A program made the position numbers and the translations under genes. From Rhodoferax sp. OV413 (GTDB lineage Bacteria; Pseudomonadota; Gammaproteobacteria; Burkholderiales; Burkholderiaceae_C), in contig CAMATS010000018.1 of NCBI GenBank assembly GCA_945861195.1, positions 1 to 14,953 of the forward strand: DNA of 14,953 nucleotides, in the 5' to 3' direction. This document shows, piece after piece, positions 1 through 6,641 of this stretch (within the stretch, counting starts at the first letter, position 1; every line of letters starts with the position of its first letter). The notes under the pieces are model-generated. The model worked only from the letters and a program-made list of their open reading frames with translations, searched no databases and had not been told where the DNA came from.

Positions 1-224
1 TCGGAGTGCACCACCACATTGGCCACGTTGCGGTGCACAAACACCTCGCCGGGGTCTAAGCCGGTGATTTCATTGGCCGGAACACGGCTGTCAGAGCAGC
101 CTATCCACAGGTATTTGGGGCTTTGTTGTTGCGCAAGTTTGCCAAAAAACCCCGGTCGCTCCCGCTCCATTCTGGCAGCCCAGGCACGGTTGTTATCCAA
201 AAGGTGATTAAAGGGTGTGCTCAT
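1..224 (-). CDS. can: Beta-class carbonic anhydrase, N-terminal part (cut by window start)
   Basis: Beta-carbonic anhydrases interconvert CO2 and bicarbonate in the cytoplasm using a zinc ion. Only the first 74 residues are visible, from the ATG at 224-222, and the frame runs open off the window start. The zinc-site motif CSDSRVP is at residues 43-49: Cys43 is a zinc ligand and Asp45-Arg47 form the conserved dyad. The start of the next conserved stretch (GEVFVHRNVAN, 59-69) also matches. The remaining zinc ligands (a His and a second Cys) lie outside the window. The gene starts 32 bp after the liuA stop on the same strand, so it is probably co-transcribed with it. That placement suggests bicarbonate supply to an acyl-CoA carboxylase. 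The family call is firm; the metabolic role is inferred from position. Confidence 0.92.
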   Translation of the reverse strand, partial: MSTPFNHLLDNNRAWAARMERERPGFFGKLAQQQSPKYLWIGCSDSRVPANEITGLDPGEVFVHRNVANVVVHS

Positions 225-256
225 GGGGCCCTATTTTCGCTGCTCTGCAGTCTGCA

Positions 257-1435
257 TCACATGGTTTGGGCAAACAATTCGCGCCCAATCAACATCCGCC
301 TGATCTCACTGGTGCCCGCACCGATCTCATACAACTTGGCATCGCGCCACAGCCGGCCCAGGGGGTAGTCATTGATGTAGCCGTTACCACCGAAAATCTG
401 GACGCCCTCGCCTGCCATCCAGGTGGCTTTTTCAGCGCACCAGAGGATCACCGAGGCACAGTCTTTGCGCACCTGGCGCACATGCTCGCTGCCCAGCAGA
501 TCAAGATTTTTGGCGACGGTGTAGGCAAAAGCCCGGCCGGCCTGAAGCACGGTGTACATGTCGGCCACCTTGCCTTGGATCAGCTGAAACTCGCCAATGC
601 TTTGGCCAAACTGCTTGCGGTCATGAATGTAGGGCACCACGTTGTCCATGACCGACTGCATGATGCCCAAGGGTCCACCAGTGAGCACAGCGCGCTCATA
701 ATCCAGCCCGCTCATCAGCACCTTGGCGCCGCCGTTCAGCTGGCCCAGAATGTTGTGCACCGGCACCTCGACATTGTTAAAAACCAGTTCGCCGGTATGG
801 CTGCCGCGCATGCCAAGCTTGTCGAGTTTTTGCGCAATGCTGAAGCCTGGCATGTCCTTTTCGACCAGGAAGGCAGTAACCCCGCGCGCCCCGAGATCGG
901 GCTCGCTCTTGGCGTACACCACCAGCGTGTGGGCATCTGGCCCGTTGGTGATCCACATCTTGTTGCCATTGAGCAGGTAGTAGCCACCCTTGTCTTCGGC
1001 CTTGAGCTTCATGCTGAGCACGTCGCTGCCGGCGCCAGGCTCGCTCATGGCCAGTGCGCCGATGTGCTCACCGCTGATGAGCCTGGGCAGGTACTTCTGG
1101 CGCTGCTCGGGCGTGCCGTTTCGCTTGATTTGGTTCACACACAGGTTGCTGTGGGCACCATAGCTCAGGCCAACCGAGGCGCTGGCGCGCGAGATTTCTT
1201 CCATGGCAACCATGTGCGCCAGGTAACCCATGTCGGCGCCGCCGTATTCTTCGCCCACCGTGATGCCCAGCAGGCCCAGCGCGCCCATTTTGCGCCACAG
1301 GTCCATGGGAAACTGGTCGCTTCGGTCAATCTCGGCAGCGCGGGGGGCGATCTCGGCCTGGGCAAAATCCCGCACCGCGTCGCGCAGGGCGTCGACCTCT
1401 TGGCCAAGCTGAAAATCAAGTCCGGGCAGGGTCAT
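257..1435 (-). CDS. liuA: Isovaleryl-CoA dehydrogenase (LiuA)
   Basis: This FAD flavoprotein oxidises isovaleryl-CoA to 3-methylcrotonyl-CoA in leucine degradation and passes electrons to electron-transfer flavoprotein. The 392-residue product has the full acyl-CoA dehydrogenase layout: N-terminal helical domain, beta domain with AMSEPGAGSD (near 129-138) and WITNG, and C-terminal helical domain. Two features separate it from other acyl-CoA dehydrogenases. A glutamate sits in GLDYERAV (Glu247), where isovaleryl-CoA dehydrogenases carry their catalytic base. The usual C-terminal catalytic position instead has glycine in YEIGAGTSE. I chose the ATG at 1435 because an AGGAG lies 7 nt upstream and the protein then begins at the family's usual place; the frame stays open to 1507, but that stretch overlaps the preceding gene. 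It lies 23 bp after the thioesterase gene. Confidence 0.95.
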   Translation of the reverse strand: MTLPGLDFQLGQEVDALRDAVRDFAQAEIAPRAAEIDRSDQFPMDLWRKMGALGLLGITVGEEYGGADMGYLAHMVAMEEISRASASVGLSYGAHSNLCVNQIKRNGTPEQRQKYLPRLISGEHIGALAMSEPGAGSDVLSMKLKAEDKGGYYLLNGNKMWITNGPDAHTLVVYAKSEPDLGARGVTAFLVEKDMPGFSIAQKLDKLGMRGSHTGELVFNNVEVPVHNILGQLNGGAKVLMSGLDYERAVLTGGPLGIMQSVMDNVVPYIHDRKQFGQSIGEFQLIQGKVADMYTVLQAGRAFAYTVAKNLDLLGSEHVRQVRKDCASVILWCAEKATWMAGEGVQIFGGNGYINDYPLGRLWRDAKLYEIGAGTSEIRRMLIGRELFAQTM

Positions 1436-1442
1436 GGGAGCT

Positions 1443-1447
1443 CTCCT
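1443..1447 (-). promoter_or_regulatory. Ribosome binding site of liuA
   Basis: On the minus strand this reads AGGAG, 7 nt before the ATG at 1435. It decides between that start and an upstream in-frame ATG at 1507. Confidence 0.75.
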
Positions 1448-1458
1448 ATCAAATTGAA

Positions 1459-1893
1459 TTAGTAGTTTTTGCTTACTGGCACCAGAGTTTGCTGCATCAC
1501 GGCGCACTGGCTCTCAAGGCCGTCAGCAGCCAGGTGCAGCACCTCAGCGCTGGTAACGATGATGCGCCGGCCGGCCCTCACGACGCGCCCGATGGCGCGC
1601 AGCTCGCCGCCATCAAATGCCGCCAGAAAGTTGATTTTGTACTCCACCGTGCTGACCTCCATGCCCTCGGGCGCCATGGTGAGCCCTGCATAACCGCCGG
1701 CTATGTCGGCCAGCGCGCCGATGGCACCGCCATGGAACCCGCCCTGTTGCTGGGTGACACGCTCTGAATAGGGCAGCGCCACCTCGCACAAGCCGGGCCT
1801 TGCCTGCAGCAGCCGAACCCCCAAGTGACGCATCAGACCCTGGCGCTCAAAGCTTTCTTGCACTCTTTTCCAACTGGCATCAGCAGGGTTCAT
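1459..1893 (-). CDS. PaaI-family hot-dog thioesterase
   Basis: This 144-residue protein has the size and pattern of the PaaI/YdiI group of hot-dog acyl-CoA thioesterases, which hydrolyse CoA thioesters in the cytoplasm. The signature helix region QQGGFHGGAIGALADIAGG spans residues 49-67, with His54, the Gly-Gly pair and Asp63 in the usual active-site places. The later strand STVEYKINFLAAF (81-93) and the IGRVVRAGRRIIVTSAEV block are also typical. Its ATG overlaps the stop of the MerR regulator in an ATGA arrangement, implying translational coupling, and liuA follows after 23 bp. The substrate cannot be read from sequence. The neighbours suggest release of CoA from isovaleryl-CoA, methylcrotonyl-CoA or related branched acyl-CoAs when the pathway is overloaded. 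Confidence 0.88.
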   Translation of the reverse strand: MNPADASWKRVQESFERQGLMRHLGVRLLQARPGLCEVALPYSERVTQQQGGFHGGAIGALADIAGGYAGLTMAPEGMEVSTVEYKINFLAAFDGGELRAIGRVVRAGRRIIVTSAEVLHLAADGLESQCAVMQQTLVPVSKNY

Positions 1894-2297
1894 TTTTTTG
1901 CCCCCTTGCTGTTTTTGCTCTTGGCCAACAGGGCCTGGGCCTCGCGTTGGTGGATCTTGAGCTCATCGAGATTGGCCTGCAGGTCGGTCATCTGGGCCTC
2001 GAGTTGTTGTTGGTGCTTGGCCAGCACTTCCAGGAATTTTTGCAGCTGCACGCCGGTGTCTCGCGGGCTGTCGTACAAGTCGATGATCTCTTTGGCTTCG
2101 GTCAGACTCAGGCCCAGACGTTTGGCCCGCAGCGTGAGCTTGAGGCGGGTGCGATCTCGCCCGCTGTACACCCGGTTGCGTCCGCCCGGGCCAGAGCGAC
2201 TTGGCTGCAGCAATCCCATGTCTTCATAAAAACGCATGGCGCGGGTGGTGAGATCAAACTCCCGGGCCAGATCACTGATGCTGTAGATGGTCGCCAT
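1890..2297 (-). CDS. liuR: MerR-family transcriptional regulator, LiuR type
   Basis: A predicted DNA-binding regulator of 135 residues. The N-terminal winged helix-turn-helix runs from YSISDLAREFDLTTRAMRFYEDMGLL (5-30) through GGRNRVYSGRDRTRLKLTLRAKRLGLSLTEAKEIIDLYD (about 38-76), the MerR pattern. A glutamine- and leucine-rich stretch from about 80 to 125 should form the dimerising coiled coil, and the tail is lysine-rich. There is no cysteine cluster of the metal-sensing MerR kind. LiuR regulators are known to repress leucine and isovalerate degradation genes in proteobacteria, and here the gene heads an operon with liuA. The ATG at 2297 is chosen because MerR domains begin right at this residue; the frame is open to 2339, but the extra 14 residues look unlike the family. 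No strong Shine-Dalgarno is visible. The LiuR name rests on context and family resemblance. Confidence 0.85.
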   Translation of the reverse strand: MATIYSISDLAREFDLTTRAMRFYEDMGLLQPSRSGPGGRNRVYSGRDRTRLKLTLRAKRLGLSLTEAKEIIDLYDSPRDTGVQLQKFLEVLAKHQQQLEAQMTDLQANLDELKIHQREAQALLAKSKNSKGAKK

Positions 2298-2358
2298 AAG
2301 CTGTGTTTGCCAAGCATCATGCAAGCAGCACTGCGCCACCTACAATGCCTTGGCTGAG

Positions 2359-2380
2359 TTGACGTTGACGTAAACGTCAA
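2359..2380. promoter_or_regulatory. Probable LiuR operator, 22-bp palindrome
   Basis: The half-sites TTGACGT (2359-2365) and ACGTCAA (2374-2380) are perfect inverted repeats. Over all 22 bases only one symmetric pair breaks the palindrome (positions 9 and 14 of the box). The left side also carries a tandem TTGACG TTGACG (2359-2370). It lies between the divergent liuR operon (ATG at 2297) and the hydrolase gene (TTG at 2405) in the only non-coding gap of this locus. MerR-family dimers bind such palindromes between or over promoter elements. Binding by this LiuR is inferred, not shown. Confidence 0.8.
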
Positions 2381-2387
2381 TTATGTC
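2359..2387 (+). promoter_or_regulatory. Promoter of the MBL-fold hydrolase gene
   Basis: A -35 element TTGACG (2359-2364) and a -10-like TATGTC (2382-2387) are 17 bp apart, the ideal sigma-70 spacing. The palindrome fills the -35 element and the spacer, so a bound regulator would control it directly. The leader would be only about 10 nt, followed by AGGAG. For the minus-strand liuR operon I see overlapping TTGACG and TTTACG candidates in the same palindrome, but no convincing -10. Confidence 0.6.
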
Positions 2388-2394
2388 GCAAGTT

Positions 2395-2399
2395 AGGAG
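2395..2399 (+). promoter_or_regulatory. Ribosome binding site deciding a TTG start
   Basis: AGGAG, 5 nt before the TTG at 2405. No ATG lies near it; the next in-frame ATG is about 33 codons downstream, inside the conserved region. Confidence 0.7.
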
Positions 2400-2404
2400 C
2401 CTCC

Positions 2405-3499
2405 TTGAACGAGTTGGAAAAACAACTGCATTACCCTTTTGCCGAGGCACTGCCTGAACCGGGTGCGACCTTGACGGTGGCTCCCGGGGTGAAATGGATA
2501 CGCATGGCGCTGCCCTTTGCACTCAACCACATCAACCTTTGGCTGTTGCGCGATGAACTCGACGGCGTTCAGGGCTGGAGCGTGGTCGACTGCTGCATCA
2601 GCCATGAAGCGGCACGAGAACAGTGGGAGCAGATCTTTGCTGAAGAACTCGAGGGCCTGCCCATATTGCGGGTGATCGTGACCCATATGCACCCCGACCA
2701 TGTGGGACTGGCGCATTGGCTGTGCGAGCGCTGGCAGGTGTTGCTTTGGATGAGCGCAACCGATTACTGCATGGCTCGCCTAGGCACCCTGGGGCCCACC
2801 GGGTTTGGTGGCGAATCCGCAGCGGTTTTTTTTGCGCAGCACGGCCTCAATGACCCACAGGCTATGGCCGGGGTGGCGGCTCGGTCCAACTATTTTCCAT
2901 CGCTGGTACCAGCGATGCCGGCGCGTTACCGGCGTATGCAGGACGGCGACACCTTGGGCATTGGCAGCCGCAGTTGGCAGTGCATCAGCGGCTACGGCCA
3001 CGCCCCCGAACACATCTCTCTTTACTGCGCTGAGCTGGGCGTTTTGATCGGCGGGGACATGATGCTGCCGCGGATTTCAACCAATGTGAGCGTCTACGAC
3101 CAGGAGCCTGAAGGCAATGCGCTGCGGCAATTTCTTGACTCGATTGACCGCTTTCGCGCGCTCGATGCGCAAACACTCACACTGCCTTCGCACGGCAAAC
3201 CCTTCACCGGCCTGCACCAGCGCATCACGCAGTTGCACCAGCACCATGCAGAGCGTCTGGCTGAAGTGCTGTTGGCCTGCTCGCAGCGGCCCTGCAGTGC
3301 CGCCGAGATGCTGCCGGTGCTGTTCAAACGCAAGCTCGACTTGCACCAAACCACTTTTGCCATGGGTGAATCTATTGCCCACTTGCACTTGCTTTGGCAT
3401 GCCGGGCAACTGCGGCGCAGGCTTGAGAGCGACGGGATCTACCGTTTTTCAACCGATGCAAGGGGCGCGGCTGCGGCATCGCCGGCCCATGCCGCCTGA
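2405..3499 (+). CDS. Metallo-beta-lactamase-fold hydrolase (glyoxalase II-like)
   Basis: A 364-residue cytoplasmic protein of the metallo-beta-lactamase superfamily. The metal site is complete: HMHPDH (94-99; His94, His96, Asp98, His99), GHAPEH (His199), IGGDMM (Asp218) and PSHGKP (His263). Such sites usually bind two zinc or iron ions. The C-terminal 80 residues (TQLHQHHAERLAEVL onward) form the helical domain seen in MBL proteins that act on CoA or glutathione thioesters. Translation starts at TTG with AGGAG 5 nt upstream. It is divergent from the liuR operon and shares its operator, so I infer a role in branched-chain acyl-CoA metabolism, possibly thioester hydrolysis. The substrate is unknown. 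The gene overlaps the next one by 11 bp. A run of eight T occurs in frame at 2826-2833. Confidence 0.85.
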   Translation: MNELEKQLHYPFAEALPEPGATLTVAPGVKWIRMALPFALNHINLWLLRDELDGVQGWSVVDCCISHEAAREQWEQIFAEELEGLPILRVIVTHMHPDHVGLAHWLCERWQVLLWMSATDYCMARLGTLGPTGFGGESAAVFFAQHGLNDPQAMAGVAARSNYFPSLVPAMPARYRRMQDGDTLGIGSRSWQCISGYGHAPEHISLYCAELGVLIGGDMMLPRISTNVSVYDQEPEGNALRQFLDSIDRFRALDAQTLTLPSHGKPFTGLHQRITQLHQHHAERLAEVLLACSQRPCSAAEMLPVLFKRKLDLHQTTFAMGESIAHLHLLWHAGQLRRRLESDGIYRFSTDARGAAAASPAHAA

Positions 3500-4478
3500 T
3501 TCGAACACCCGACCCGGGCGGCGCCTATGGCCCGCGGGCCAGTTGGCCCAGATCCAGGCCGCAGTGGAGGAGCGCACCGCCCACCTCTCCGGCACCACGC
3601 GCGGCTTGCTGTGGGCGGCCGGCTCGGGGCTGTTGTTTTCTTTTCTCAACGCGCTGATGCGCTTGCTGGCGCTGCACCTTGACCCCTTTCAGACCCAGTT
3701 TTTGCGCTATCTGTTTGGCCTGCTGGTGTTGTTGCCTCTGGTTTGGGCGCATGGGCTGGCGGCCTACCGGCCGCAGCAAATGGGGGGTCAGTTTGCCCGG
3801 GGTGCTTTGCATACGATGGCGCTATGCCTGTGGTTTTTTGCCCTGCCGCGCATTCCGCTGGCAGACATGACCGCCATTGGCTTCACCACGCCCCTGTTCA
3901 TCCTGCTCGGAGCCTATGTTTTTTTTCGTGAGCCCATGCGCTGGGAGCGGTGGGTGGCAACCGCGCTGGGTTTTGTCGGGGTCTTGGTTGTTGTCGGCCC
4001 AAAACTTGGCGCTGGTGCCGGCCAGGCTGGTCTTTATCATTTGGCCATGCTGGCTTCGGCGCCCGTTTTTGCCGCCTCATTTTTGGTTACCAAGGCGCTG
4101 ACCAAGTATGAAACCACTGGCACCATTGTGCTCTGGCAGGCCATCACGGTCACCCTGTTTAGCCTGCCATTGGCCCTGCCACACTGGCAGGCGCCAACGA
4201 TGCTGGAATGGTTTGCTTTTTTGATCTGCGGTGCGCTGGGCAGCGCCAGCCACTACTGCCTGACGCGCTCTCTGCTGGTGGCCGATATGTCAGCCACGCA
4301 GTCGGCCAAGTTCCTGGACCTGATCTGGGCCGCGCTGCTGGGCTGGCTGGTGTTTGCTGATCTACCCACCGCCAACACACTGGCCGGCGGCTTGCTGATC
4401 AGCCTGGCAATCGTCTGGCTGGCGCGGCGTGAGAGCCGCTTGCTGGTCAGACCCAGCGCGGAATCGACTCGTCCTTGA
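3489..4478 (+). CDS. EamA/DMT-family inner membrane transporter
   Basis: A drug/metabolite transporter superfamily protein of about 329 residues with two EamA repeats, at about 36-170 and 180-314. About ten hydrophobic helices can be counted, for example around 38-62, 70-88, 104-120, 125-147, 153-171, 180-200, 211-230, 238-255, 268-288 and 294-312. Members export or import small metabolites and nucleotide or amino-acid derivatives; the substrate cannot be predicted here. The start is uncertain. The ATG at 3489 lies in the last codons of the hydrolase gene and gives a short polar N-terminal tail. A GTG at 3564 or an ATG at 3456 are alternatives, and none has a clear Shine-Dalgarno. The overlap suggests coupling with the hydrolase, so the substrate may relate to branched-chain catabolism. 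Its 3' end overlaps the convergent metallopeptidase gene by 32 bp. Confidence 0.88.
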   Translation: MPPDSNTRPGRRLWPAGQLAQIQAAVEERTAHLSGTTRGLLWAAGSGLLFSFLNALMRLLALHLDPFQTQFLRYLFGLLVLLPLVWAHGLAAYRPQQMGGQFARGALHTMALCLWFFALPRIPLADMTAIGFTTPLFILLGAYVFFREPMRWERWVATALGFVGVLVVVGPKLGAGAGQAGLYHLAMLASAPVFAASFLVTKALTKYETTGTIVLWQAITVTLFSLPLALPHWQAPTMLEWFAFLICGALGSASHYCLTRSLLVADMSATQSAKFLDLIWAALLGWLVFADLPTANTLAGGLLISLAIVWLARRESRLLVRPSAESTRP

Positions 4479-5331
4479 GCTGCTCGCGCAGGCTGGCGTA
4501 GTCGGGCACCACAGCACGCACCGTGTCCCAGAAGCGCGGGCTGTGGTCCATGACCCGCAGGTGGCTGAGCTCGTGCACCACCACGTAATCGATCACAGCG
4601 GGCCGAAAATGAATCAAGCGCCAATGCAGCCGGATGCCGCCATCGAGCCGGGCGCTGCCCCAGCGGGTACCAGCGCTGCTCAGGGTGAGCTTGCGCCACT
4701 GCACCTGCAACTGCGGCGCAAAATGGTCCAGCCTTTGCTCAAACAGGGTCTTGGCCTGGCGCATCAACCAGGCCTGCACCGCATCCCGTATTTGGGCAGG
4801 AGCAGCCCCTTGTGCCAACGCCAAGTGCAGGCAAGAGCCGCCTGGCCCAGAGCTTGGCCGCAATTCGGCCCCAACCGCTGCAAAGGCGTGGCTTGGGTCG
4901 AGCACAAGTTGCACCGGCTCGCCCAAAAAAAGTAGCCTGGCACCATCACGCCATTCAATTCTTTGGTCTTCGAGCCGATCATGACGTTCGCGAATGTCGA
5001 CCAGTTTGCGCAAAATCCAATCAGACTTTTCGGCCAAAGCAGCGTCAATTTGGTAGAGCGGCGTCCATTTCGGCGCGCTGACTACCAGCCCGTCCGGCCC
5101 AACAGAAAACCCAATGGTGCGCCGTTTGCCGCGCTTGAGCTGGTAGCCGACCTGTGCCATGCCCAGGCGGACCTGAAGGTTGGCCAGCGGGTGCCGGAAC
5201 TGGGGCGTAGCGCATCCCGGCACTGTTGGCGCAGGCTCCAGCGGGACGCTGGCGGGAGCACTCTGGGGCGATCCACTTGGCGGCGATTCGGGCTCAAACA
5301 GATCGAGCGTGTAGCGCAACAGCGGGTGCAT
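4447..5331 (-). CDS. YgjP-like zinc metallopeptidase (DUF45/M48-type)
   Basis: A 294-residue protein with the YgjP (DUF45) fold. It has KRGKRRTIGFSVGPDGLVVSAP (about 67-87), a middle helical region, and the zinc site HELSH (253-257) followed by HSPRFW (His263). His253, His257 and His263 would bind zinc and Glu254 would act as base. SSAGTRWGSA (218-227) is the conserved block before it. Family members are putative cytoplasmic proteases whose substrates are largely unknown. The proline-rich stretch 13-40 is a low-complexity linker specific to the N-terminus. It is the last gene of the minus-strand run, 12 bp after plsC; no Shine-Dalgarno is obvious, so it may depend on read-through translation. 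Its 3' end overlaps the EamA gene. Confidence 0.88.
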   Translation of the reverse strand: MHPLLRYTLDLFEPESPPSGSPQSAPASVPLEPAPTVPGCATPQFRHPLANLQVRLGMAQVGYQLKRGKRRTIGFSVGPDGLVVSAPKWTPLYQIDAALAEKSDWILRKLVDIRERHDRLEDQRIEWRDGARLLFLGEPVQLVLDPSHAFAAVGAELRPSSGPGGSCLHLALAQGAAPAQIRDAVQAWLMRQAKTLFEQRLDHFAPQLQVQWRKLTLSSAGTRWGSARLDGGIRLHWRLIHFRPAVIDYVVVHELSHLRVMDHSPRFWDTVRAVVPDYASLREQLKDESIPRWV

Positions 5332-5343
5332 GCTTGTACTGCC

Positions 5344-6078
5344 TCAGTGGTAGGCCTCGGGGTCTATGCGGCGCATCTCGGCTTCGATCCATGCCTCGGC
5401 TTCGCGCATCAGCGCCTTGGGCTCTCGCCCAACGCTGGCGATGGCCGGCCCGATCGACACATGAACCTCACCCGGGAACTTGACAAACCCTTTGCGTGGC
5501 CAGCAGCGGCCCGAAGCCACGGCAATTGGAATCACCGGTGCACCGCTGTCGACCGCCAACCGGGTACCGGCAGTCTGGTAGGTGCCTTTTTCGCCCCGCG
5601 CCATGCGTGTTCCTTCAGGAAACAAGATGATCCAGACGCCACTCGACAACAGCAGACGACCCTGATTCACCACGTGTTTGAGCGCCTGGGTCCGTGACTC
5701 ACGATCGATATGGATCATGTCGAGGCGGGCCATCGACCAACCGAAAAAAGGGATGCGAAGAAGCTCCCGTTTGAACACAAAGGCCAAGGGGTGGGGCATG
5801 AGGGTGGGCAGCAACAGGGTCTCCAGCGTGGATTGATGCTTGCAAAGCAATACAGCCGGGCTGGAAGCGCCTTGCGGCAGGTGCTCAAGCCCGCTGAGCC
5901 GCACCCGAATGCCCAGTATCACCCGGGTGCCCCAGATCACCACCCGCATCCAGTTCACCGCAAACCACCACAGCGGTGCGCCACGCAGCCGCAAGGACAA
6001 AATTAGCAGGGCCAGGCCCCAGGGAATGACAGTCACCAGCATCCAGCCCAGGTGCAGCACCGAGCGCAGCAGCCTCAT
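5344..6078 (-). CDS. plsC: 1-acyl-sn-glycerol-3-phosphate acyltransferase (PlsC)
   Basis: This enzyme transfers an acyl chain to lysophosphatidic acid, making phosphatidic acid at the inner membrane. The 244-residue protein starts with a hydrophobic anchor (about 9-30). The first catalytic motif is HQSTLE (81-86), an H(X)4E form instead of the common H(X)4D. The substrate motif FPEGTR is at 153-158, and PVIPIAVASG (181-190) is the usual fourth block. The length matches PlsC. The ATG overlaps the gmhB stop by 4 bp, so translation is probably coupled. The glutamate variant occurs in related sequences I recall from betaproteobacteria, so I do not regard the enzyme as inactive. Acyl donor preference cannot be read. 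Confidence 0.93.
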   Translation of the reverse strand: MRLLRSVLHLGWMLVTVIPWGLALLILSLRLRGAPLWWFAVNWMRVVIWGTRVILGIRVRLSGLEHLPQGASSPAVLLCKHQSTLETLLLPTLMPHPLAFVFKRELLRIPFFGWSMARLDMIHIDRESRTQALKHVVNQGRLLLSSGVWIILFPEGTRMARGEKGTYQTAGTRLAVDSGAPVIPIAVASGRCWPRKGFVKFPGEVHVSIGPAIASVGREPKALMREAEAWIEAEMRRIDPEAYH

Positions 6079-6632
6079 GGCGGGCGTCGGCGGGCGATCA
6101 GGGCATCAGCGAAAGCGGCGAGGTCCTTGTGGATGGGCGTTGTTTGAGGCAGCGTGTCTGGCAAACTGCGCTGGGCATAGACAGCGCCCTTGCCAGTCAG
6201 CACCAGGTGCGCCTCGCAGCCCACGGCCAGGCCAGCCAGGACATCGCGGGGCGAGTCGCCAACCGTTGGAACCCCACGCAAATCCAGTGCGTAGCGTTCG
6301 CCAATCTGCTCAAACAAACCGGGCTGAGGCTTGCGGCACCGGCAGCCCTGATCGGGTCCGTGCGGACAATAAAACACGGCGTCAACCCGAGCGCCTACGG
6401 CTGCCAGCATGCGATGCATCTTGGCATGCATGGCATTGAGGGTTGACACATCGAAAAGGCCACGCCCAAGGCCCGACTGGTTGGAGGCCACCACCACATG
6501 CCAGCCGGCATGGTTGAGGCGGGCGACCGCCTCCAGTGCACCCGGCAGGGGCGTCCACTCGTCGGCCGATTTCACATAGTCATCACTGTCCTCGTTGAGA
6601 GTGCCGTCGCGGTCAAGGATCACGAGTTTCAT
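6075..6632 (-). CDS. gmhB: D-glycero-beta-D-manno-heptose 1,7-bisphosphate 7-phosphatase
   Basis: A HAD-superfamily phosphatase that removes the 7-phosphate from heptose bisphosphate during synthesis of ADP-heptose for the LPS inner core. The 185-residue protein has DRDGT (7-11; nucleophile Asp7, acid/base Asp9), SNQSGLGRG (50-58), a structural zinc loop CPHGPDQGCRC (Cys89, His91, Cys97, Cys99) and GDSPRD (125-130) for magnesium. The zinc loop distinguishes GmhB from ordinary HAD phosphatases. It begins 9 bp after the glyS stop and overlaps plsC by 4 bp. The other heptose genes are not in the window. Confidence 0.95.
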   Translation of the reverse strand: MKLVILDRDGTLNEDSDDYVKSADEWTPLPGALEAVARLNHAGWHVVVASNQSGLGRGLFDVSTLNAMHAKMHRMLAAVGARVDAVFYCPHGPDQGCRCRKPQPGLFEQIGERYALDLRGVPTVGDSPRDVLAGLAVGCEAHLVLTGKGAVYAQRSLPDTLPQTTPIHKDLAAFADALIARRRPP

Positions 6633-6641
6633 GGGGACGTC

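Noticed and set aside
215..1462. Long plus-strand open frame (415 codons)
   Set aside because: It is antisense to liuA, whose minus-strand protein is a full, recognisable dehydrogenase; long antisense frames are common in GC-rich genes.
2298..2339. Longer LiuR starting at 2339
   Set aside because: The 14 extra residues precede the normal MerR N-terminus, and the ATG at 2297 fits the family.
3117..3488. Upstream extension of the EamA frame
   Set aside because: This stretch is the out-of-frame shadow of the MBL hydrolase; its arginine- and cysteine-rich translation is unlike a transporter.
4963..5697. Plus-strand open frame (244 codons) across the peptidase and plsC
   Set aside because: It spans two well-supported minus-strand genes and their junction, with no recognisable protein features.
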